From an uncultured Macromonas sp. (lineage in GTDB: Bacteria; Pseudomonadota; Gammaproteobacteria; Burkholderiales; Burkholderiaceae): a stretch of 19,256 nucleotides of DNA. How positions within the stretch are numbered: position 1 is the stretch's first letter; every line of letters begins with the position of its first letter. Position numbers and translations under genes: made by a program. The stretch spans positions 1 to 19,256 of the forward strand of contig CAMLOF010000024.1 of assembly GCA_946481585.1 (NCBI GenBank). Reading direction: 5' to 3'. The notes under the pieces were generated by a model. That model was not told the DNA's origin. It saw only the letters and a program-made list of their open reading frames with translations, and made no database searches. This document shows positions 14,541 through 19,256 of the stretch, one piece after another.

Positions 14541-15815
14541 TCAGCGATAGGTGCGCGCGTCCTCTATCACCTTGCCGTCGTTGGGCAGGCTGGCAGGGTC
14601 CACGAAGCGCACTTGGCCGCGCAGTTTGGTCACGTCGCGGATGGCGTTTTCCAAGCCTGCGGTGAGCGTGTCGGCGCGTTCGCCTGTGGCCACCTCCACC
14701 AGCAGTTCCATCTGGTCGTTGGCCATCTCGCCAGTCACCACCAGGCGTGCCTTGTGCACGGCAGGGAAGCGTCGTGCCACTTCAGCCACTTGGGACGGGT
14801 GCACGAACATGCCGCGCACTTTGGTGGTCTGGTCGGCCCGGCCCAGCCAGCCGCGTATGCGGGTGTTGGTGCGGCCTGTGGGGCAGGTGCCGGGCAGCAC
14901 GGCAGAGAGGTCGCCGGTGCCAAAGCGGATCAGCGGGTAGGCGGGGTTGAGCACGGTCACCACCACCTCACCCACTTCGCCTTCTGGCACCGGGTCGCCC
15001 GTGCCTGGGCGCACGATTTCCAGGATCACGCCTTCATCCAGCACCAGGCCCTCGCGGGCCGAGGTTTCGTAGGCGATGAGGCCCACGTCTGCGGTGGCGT
15101 AGCACTGGTAGCCGGTGACGCCGCGTTCGGCCAGCCAGTCGCGCAGCGATGGCGGGAAGGCCTCGCCCGAGACCAGGGCTTTGTGAATGGACAGTTTCTG
15201 CCCGGCTTCAGCGGCCTTTTCGACGAGGATCTTGAGGAAGCTGGGCGTGCCGCTGTAAGCGTTGGGGCGCAGGTCGTGGATGGCCGCGAGTTGCTGCTCG
15301 GTGTTGCCCACGCCACCGGGAATGACGGTGCAGCCCAAAGCCTGGGCACCGCTTTCCATGATCCAGGCACCCGGGGTGAGGTGGTAGCTGAAGCAGTTGT
15401 GCACCAGGTCACCGGCCTCGAAGCCCGCGGCCACCATGGCGCGCGCGGAGCGCCAGTAGTCTGTGCCTTGGCCTTCGGGTTCGTAGATGGGGCCGGGTGA
15501 TTGGTACACCCTGCGAGCGCCCGATGCACGCGCCAGCCCACGCCAGCCGATGGTGGAGAACCCGCCGAACGGATCGCCGCCAGCGGCGCGCGAGGCTTGC
15601 TGTTGTTCCAGCAGTTCGTGTTTGCGCGTCACGGGCAGTGTGGCCAGCGCGGCGCGGGTGGTGATGCTGTTGGCGTCCACGCCCGAGAGAATGCGCGCCA
15701 TGGCGCCGCTGTCGCGTTGTGCCTGGGCTATGTGGGCGGGCAGCGCGGCCATCAAGGCGGCCTCGCGATCGGCTGGGGAGCGGGTTTCCAGGGCGTCTAG
15801 GTGGAGTTGGGGCAT
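14541..15815 (-). CDS. Phenylacetate-CoA-ligase-like adenylate-forming enzyme
   Basis: A cytosolic protein of 424 residues resembling PaaK-type ligases, which adenylate an aryl acid and transfer it to CoA. It shows YQCYATADVGLIAYET (equivalent to the acyl-adenylate motif), NPAYPLIRFGTGDLS, GRADQTTKVRGMFVHPSQV (hinge) and DGKVIEDARTYR with the likely catalytic lysine K415. The usual (S/T)SGTTG phosphate loop is not seen; at the expected place stands YQSPGPIYEPEG (about 104-115). The length suits PaaK relatives. ATG 15815 has AGGGAG 7 nt upstream; the same frame stays open to 16220 but that part is antisense or alternate-frame DNA of livF. It is 56 bp downstream of livF on the same strand, so it probably activates the acid imported by that transporter. 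Substrate unknown. Confidence 0.85.
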   Translation of the reverse strand: MPQLHLDALETRSPADREAALMAALPAHIAQAQRDSGAMARILSGVDANSITTRAALATLPVTRKHELLEQQQASRAAGGDPFGGFSTIGWRGLARASGARRVYQSPGPIYEPEGQGTDYWRSARAMVAAGFEAGDLVHNCFSYHLTPGAWIMESGAQALGCTVIPGGVGNTEQQLAAIHDLRPNAYSGTPSFLKILVEKAAEAGQKLSIHKALVSGEAFPPSLRDWLAERGVTGYQCYATADVGLIAYETSAREGLVLDEGVILEIVRPGTGDPVPEGEVGEVVVTVLNPAYPLIRFGTGDLSAVLPGTCPTGRTNTRIRGWLGRADQTTKVRGMFVHPSQVAEVARRFPAVHKARLVVTGEMANDQMELLVEVATGERADTLTAGLENAIRDVTKLRGQVRFVDPASLPNDGKVIEDARTYR

Positions 15816-15871
15816 GGGAGGGCTCCCTGACAGAAAAACTGGCGGTGACGGTGTGAGTGAAGAGGCGCTGC

Positions 15872-16681
15872 TCAGGCCAGCCAGCGCTTGCGGCGCTTGT
15901 AGCTCTTCACGTCGCGGAAGCTCTTGCGTTCGCCGCCGCCCATGCCCAGGTAGAACTCCTTGACGTCCTCGTTGTTGCGCAGGTCGCTGGCGGCACCGTC
16001 CATCACGATGCGGCCGCTTTCCATGATGTAGCCGTAGTCGGCGTACTTGAGCGCCATGTTGGTGTTCTGCTCGGCGATCAGGAAGGTGACCTTTTCCTTG
16101 GTGTTGAGGTCTTTGACGATCTCGAACACCTCTTCCACGATCTGCGGCGCCAGGCCCATGGAGGGCTCGTCCAGGAGCACCACGCTCGGGTTGGTCATCA
16201 ACGCGCGGCCAATGGCGCACATCTGCTGCTCCCCGCCCGAGGTGTAGGCCGCCTGCGAGGTGCGGCGCGTTTTCAGGCGCGGGAAGTAGGTGTAGACCTT
16301 TTCCAGGTTGGCGTCGACCTCGGCCTTGCTGGCGCGGGTGTAGGCACCGGTCAGCAGGTTCTCTTCGATGGTGAGGTGGGCAAAGCAGTGCCTGCCTTCC
16401 ATGACCTGCACCACGCCGCGCTTGACCAGGTCGGCGGGGGAAAGGTTCTCGATGCGTTCACCGCGCAACTCGATGCTGCCCTTGGTGACTTCACCGCGCT
16501 CGCCTTTGAGCAGGTTGGAGATGGCGCGCAGCGTGGTGGTCTTGCCCGCACCATTACCGCCGAGGATGGCTGCGATCTGCCCTTCGGCAACCTGCAGTGA
16601 CACGCCTTTGAGCACGAGGATCACGTGGTTGTAGATGACCTCGATGCCGTTGACGTTGAGAACGATGTTGGGTGTGCTCAT
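15872..16681 (-). CDS. livF: LivF-type ABC transporter ATP-binding protein
   Basis: The nucleotide-binding subunit of a branched-chain-amino-acid-type importer, 269 residues, on the cytosolic face of the membrane. Walker A is GGNGAGKTT (41-49), the signature is SGGEQQM (148-154), and Walker B is VVLLDEP (167-173), followed by SMGLAPQIVEE and the AEQN switch segment. It is longer than usual LivF because of a basic C-terminal tail ending SYKRRKRWLA, after GMGGGERKSF. Such tails occur in Liv relatives linked to aromatic or carboxylic acid uptake, but that link is inference. ATG 16681 has AAGG 8 nt upstream. The order livM, binding protein, livF, ligase on one strand suggests one operon. The second ATPase and the LivH permease would lie beyond the right edge. 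Confidence 0.92.
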   Translation of the reverse strand: MSTPNIVLNVNGIEVIYNHVILVLKGVSLQVAEGQIAAILGGNGAGKTTTLRAISNLLKGERGEVTKGSIELRGERIENLSPADLVKRGVVQVMEGRHCFAHLTIEENLLTGAYTRASKAEVDANLEKVYTYFPRLKTRRTSQAAYTSGGEQQMCAIGRALMTNPSVVLLDEPSMGLAPQIVEEVFEIVKDLNTKEKVTFLIAEQNTNMALKYADYGYIMESGRIVMDGAASDLRNNEDVKEFYLGMGGGERKSFRDVKSYKRRKRWLA

Positions 16682-16760
16682 GGATGGAACCTTGAAGGAA
16701 ATGCACCGGACGACGAACCAGTCCTAGGTGCCCATGGATTAAGGGACACCGGGGGCTGGC

Positions 16761-16813
16761 GGCTGGCCCGGGTGGGCCAGCCATCCGGTCACTCACTTGA
16801 GGTGAATGACCGG
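16761..16813 (-). repeat. Tandem hairpins between the binding-protein gene and livF
   Basis: There are two adjacent stems in the 143-bp gap. The first to be transcribed has a 12-bp stem with one wobble (CCGGTCACTCAC at 16785-16796 with GTGAATGACCGG at 16802-16813). The second has a 9-bp perfect stem with a 4-nt loop (GGCTGGCCC at 16761-16769 with GGGCCAGCC at 16774-16782). No T tract follows, so they are not standard terminators. Such structures often protect the upstream binding-protein mRNA or partly block read-through, giving more receptor than ATPase. Confidence 0.75.
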
Positions 16814-16824
16814 AGCGTTGCCAA

Positions 16825-18162
16825 TCAGGACTGGCAGTCCTGCGGCGTGCGGCGGGTCAGCTTCTTCTCGGCGGCGTACTTGTCAGCGGCGGACTTCACC
16901 ATCGGCTTGATGATCTGCTCGTCGGCCTGGTACCAGTCGCTGGTGAACTGCCACTTGCTGCCGTCCCAGGTGTGAATGCGCGCCCAGGCGGCACCCATGT
17001 GGTCCTGGCAGCTGGTGGAGATTGGGCGCATCACGCCCTTGAAGCCCAGCCCGTCAAGCTTGGCCTGGGTCAGGTCCAGGTTCTCCAGGCCCCAGCGCAC
17101 TTGCTCGCCGGTCATGACCTTGCCTTTGCCGTACTTCTCCTGGGCACGGCGCACGCCTTCCACCGCCAGCATTGCGCTCATTGCGCCGCGCACGTAAAGC
17201 ACGGAGCCCACTTCCTCTTTCGGGCCGGTGCCCTGGCCTTTGCTGTGGACCTTGTCCATGACCTCCTTGACGAATCCAGCGTTCGGCTCGGCACCGTGCT
17301 GCATGGTGATGGCGTTGTAGCCCTTTGCACCTTCGCCAATGTCCTTGACGTCCGGTTCGGCACCAGCCCACCACACGCCGTAGATCTTGTCGCGCGGGTA
17401 GCCAGTTGCCTGGGCTTCCTTGAGCAGGGTGGAGTTCATCACACCCCAGCCCCAGTTGACCACGTAGTCCGGGCGGTCGCGGCGGATCTGCAGCCAGGTG
17501 GCCTTTTGTTCAACGCCAGGGTGAGTCACGGGCAGCAGGCTCAGCTTGAAGCCGTGCATGGACGCGCGTTCCTGCAGGATGGGAATGGCTTCCTTGCCGA
17601 AGGGACTGTCGTGGTACACCAGTGCAATGTGCTTGCCCTTGAGGTTGGCTGCACCGCCCAGTTTCTTGGCGATGTCCTGGATGATCACATCACCGGCCAC
17701 CCAGTAGGTGCCTGCCAGCGGGAAGTTCCACTTGAACACGCCGCCATCCTGCGACTCGCTGCGGCCATAGCCAGCAGTGATCAGCGGAATCTTGTCGGAC
17801 GGGGCTTTTTCGGTCAGCGCGAAGGTGATGCCGGTGGACAGCGGCTGGAACATCGTGGCGCCGCCGTTCTTGCCTTTCAGGCGTTCGTAGCATTCCACAC
17901 CACGGTCGGTGGCGTAGCCGGTTTCGCATTCTTCAAACGAAATCTTCACGCCGTTGATGCCGCCGCGCGCATTCACCAGTTTGAGGTAGTCCACAAAACC
18001 GTTGGCCCAGGGCACGCCGTTGGGGGCGTAGGCGCCGGTGCGGTACACCAGCACGGGGAAGAACTGCTCCTTGGCTTGCGCGTGAGCGCTCGGGGCCACC
18101 AAGGCGCCGGTCAGGGTGGTCGCAGCCACCGCAGCGGCAAGGGCGAGTGAACGAAGCTTCAT
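16825..18162 (-). CDS. Liv-type ABC transporter periplasmic binding protein
   Basis: A secreted solute-binding protein of 445 residues (type I periplasmic fold, LivK-like). The signal peptide MKLRSLALAAAVAATTLTG continues through ALVAPSAHA with likely cleavage near residue 28. The mature part begins QAKEQFFPVLVYRTGAYAPN. Family features include the domain sequences VNARGGINGVKISFEECETG, PLITAGYGRSES, HIALVYHDSPFGKEAIPIL and VWWAGAEPDVKDIG. A Cys pair, one at the C-terminal TPQDCQS and one in STSCQDHMG, could form a disulfide. ATG 18162 follows AGGAG by 7 nt; the frame remains open further upstream but overlaps livM in another frame. It lies 50 bp after livM and before livF. It is larger than amino-acid LivK proteins (about 370 residues) and resembles those for aromatic acids; the ligand is unproven. 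Confidence 0.92.
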   Translation of the reverse strand: MKLRSLALAAAVAATTLTGALVAPSAHAQAKEQFFPVLVYRTGAYAPNGVPWANGFVDYLKLVNARGGINGVKISFEECETGYATDRGVECYERLKGKNGGATMFQPLSTGITFALTEKAPSDKIPLITAGYGRSESQDGGVFKWNFPLAGTYWVAGDVIIQDIAKKLGGAANLKGKHIALVYHDSPFGKEAIPILQERASMHGFKLSLLPVTHPGVEQKATWLQIRRDRPDYVVNWGWGVMNSTLLKEAQATGYPRDKIYGVWWAGAEPDVKDIGEGAKGYNAITMQHGAEPNAGFVKEVMDKVHSKGQGTGPKEEVGSVLYVRGAMSAMLAVEGVRRAQEKYGKGKVMTGEQVRWGLENLDLTQAKLDGLGFKGVMRPISTSCQDHMGAAWARIHTWDGSKWQFTSDWYQADEQIIKPMVKSAADKYAAEKKLTRRTPQDCQS

Positions 18163-18212
18163 GGTTTGTCTCCTGAGTAGTGGTTGAAGCGGGGGGCGGG
18201 GAACGAAAGAAA

Positions 18213-19256
18213 TCAATGCGGGAACGGCCAGATGCGCAGCTTCTGCTTGGCAATGCTCCACAGCTTGGCCAGGCCGTGCGGCTCCACGATCAGGAACCAC
18301 ACGATCAGGGCGCCGAAGATCATGAATTCGGTGTGGGACACGGCAGCGGTGGACACCGAGATGCCGACCAGATCGCCCAGCCAGGGCAGGAACTGGTTGA
18401 GGAAGATGGGCAGCACCGTGATGAAGGCCGCGCCAAAGAAGCTGCCCATGATGGAGCCCATGCCGCCGATGATGACCATGAACAGCAGCTGGAAGGAACG
18501 GTCGATGCTGAAGGCGGCGGGTTCCCACGAACCCAGGTGCACGAAGCCCCACAGCGCGCCAGCCACACCGATGATGAAGGAGCTGACCGCGAACGCGCTG
18601 AGCTTGGCGTACATCGGGCGGATGCCGATCACCGCAGCGGCCACGTCCATGTCACGGATGGACATCCACTCGCGGCCGATGGCGCCGCGCACCAGGTTCT
18701 TGGCCAGCACGCCAAACACCACCAGGAAGGCCAGGCAGAACAGGTACTTTTCCAACGGCGTGTCGATGGTCCAACCCAGCACGTTGAGGTTGGACACCGA
18801 CACCGAGCCCGAGGCGTTGTTGTTGGTGAACCAGCCTATGCGCAGGAAGGCCCAGTCGCAGAAGAACTGTGCGGCCAGCGTTGCCACGGCCAGGTACAGG
18901 CCCTTGACGCGCAGGCTGGGAATGCCGAACACCAGGCCCACGAGCGTGGCAAAGAAGCCACCGGACAGCAGTGCCACGATCAGCGGCATGCCGTCGATGC
19001 GGATGTAGGTGTTGTAGGCCATGTACGCGCCCACCGCCATGAAGGCGCCCGAACCCAGCGAAATCTGGCCGCAGTAGCCCACCAGGATGTTCACACCAAT
19101 GGCCGCGAGCGACAGGATCAGGAAGGGGATGAGGATGGCGCGGAAGAGGTACTCGTCCACCAGCAGCGGGATGCCGATAGCGGCGAAGGCGACGATGGCC
19201 AGGATGGCCCAGCGGTCCTGCGCGATCGGGAAGATCTGCTGGTCGGCGCGGTAGGA
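18213..19256 (-). CDS. livM: LivM-type ABC transporter permease (5' end outside the window)
   Basis: A cytoplasmic membrane permease of a branched-chain-type importer. The frame continues without a start from the GTG at 19160 to the window edge, encoding SYRADQQIFPIAQDRW followed by a hydrophobic segment, so the N-terminus is cut off. About 347 residues are visible with roughly eight to nine hydrophobic segments. Family marks are NILVGYCGQISLGSGAFMAV, FGIPSLRVKGLYLAVATLA, the cytoplasmic coupling loop GREWMSIRDMDVAAAVIGI, and FMVIIGGMGSIMGSFFGA. The C-terminus ends in basic and Trp residues. It is the most upstream visible gene of the minus-strand transport run, 50 bp before the binding-protein gene. 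LivH and LivG are expected just beyond the right edge. Confidence 0.93.
   Translation of the reverse strand, partial: SYRADQQIFPIAQDRWAILAIVAFAAIGIPLLVDEYLFRAILIPFLILSLAAIGVNILVGYCGQISLGSGAFMAVGAYMAYNTYIRIDGMPLIVALLSGGFFATLVGLVFGIPSLRVKGLYLAVATLAAQFFCDWAFLRIGWFTNNNASGSVSVSNLNVLGWTIDTPLEKYLFCLAFLVVFGVLAKNLVRGAIGREWMSIRDMDVAAAVIGIRPMYAKLSAFAVSSFIIGVAGALWGFVHLGSWEPAAFSIDRSFQLLFMVIIGGMGSIMGSFFGAAFITVLPIFLNQFLPWLGDLVGISVSTAAVSHTEFMIFGALIVWFLIVEPHGLAKLWSIAKQKLRIWPFPH

Noticed and set aside
15816..16220. N-terminal extension of the PaaK-like ligase frame
   Set aside because: It overlaps livF in another frame and is low-complexity Arg- and Gln-rich; ATG 15815 has a binding site.
16972..18150. 392-codon plus-strand open frame antisense to the Liv binding protein
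   Set aside because: Antisense shadow of a well-supported secreted protein; no domain is visible.
18163..18552. N-terminal extension of the Liv binding protein frame
   Set aside because: It overlaps livM in another frame; the signal peptide and AGGAG site fix the start at 18162.
1..19256. CRISPR arrays, insertion sequences, tRNA genes, toxin-antitoxin or phage defence genes
   Set aside because: None were seen on reading both strands; gene content and spacing look like ordinary chromosome.

Overview
The window is a high-GC chromosomal segment with tightly packed genes. Its content points to a betaproteobacterium of the Comamonadaceae type (Acidovorax, Comamonas, Delftia and relatives): a Bug/TctC solute receptor, a DUF1840 protein, Liv-type ABC transporters beside aromatic CoA ligases, and several c-di-GMP proteins and a chemoreceptor. 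No tRNA, rRNA, insertion sequence, phage gene or CRISPR array was seen. This is accessory metabolism and signalling, not a mobile island.

Left half (1-10346), signalling. After a terminator of an upstream gene comes a class-III aminotransferase (argD-like). A bacteriohemerythrin on the minus strand follows, divergent from a chemoreceptor whose Cache domain carries an amino-acid-binding residue pattern. Directly after the chemoreceptor lies a clear c-di-GMP-I (GEMM-I) riboswitch. It is followed by a ten-codon leader ORF with a strong ribosome binding site, whose stop overlaps the start of a large membrane 5TM-PAS-GGDEF-EAL protein. A stand-alone GAF protein lies convergent to it. Then comes a three-gene operon with overlapping starts and stops: a GGEEF diguanylate cyclase, an orphan FlhG/MinD-like ATPase and an HDOD-GAF protein. 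This stretch therefore holds c-di-GMP synthesis, degradation and sensing by RNA, together with a possible positioning ATPase.

Right half (10356-19256), aromatic or organic acid uptake and activation, almost all on the minus strand. A benzoate/2-aminobenzoate-type CoA ligase lies just downstream of a MarR regulator that probably controls it. A small DUF1840 gene (plus strand) and an unnamed conserved-looking 125-residue protein (minus strand) separate this from a second minus-strand run: livM (cut by the window end), a periplasmic binding protein, livF, and a phenylacetate-CoA-ligase-like enzyme with an unusual nucleotide loop. A Bug receptor gene with its own strong terminator closes the run. 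The likely logic is import of an aromatic or carboxylic acid followed by CoA activation.

The points most worth a second look are the riboswitch with its coupled leader ORF, the cyclase/FlhG-like/HDOD operon, the ligase lacking the usual (S/T)SGTTG loop, the unnamed 125-residue protein that starts directly after a terminator, and several RNA-scale inverted repeats (7019-7119, 12581-12617, 16761-16813).
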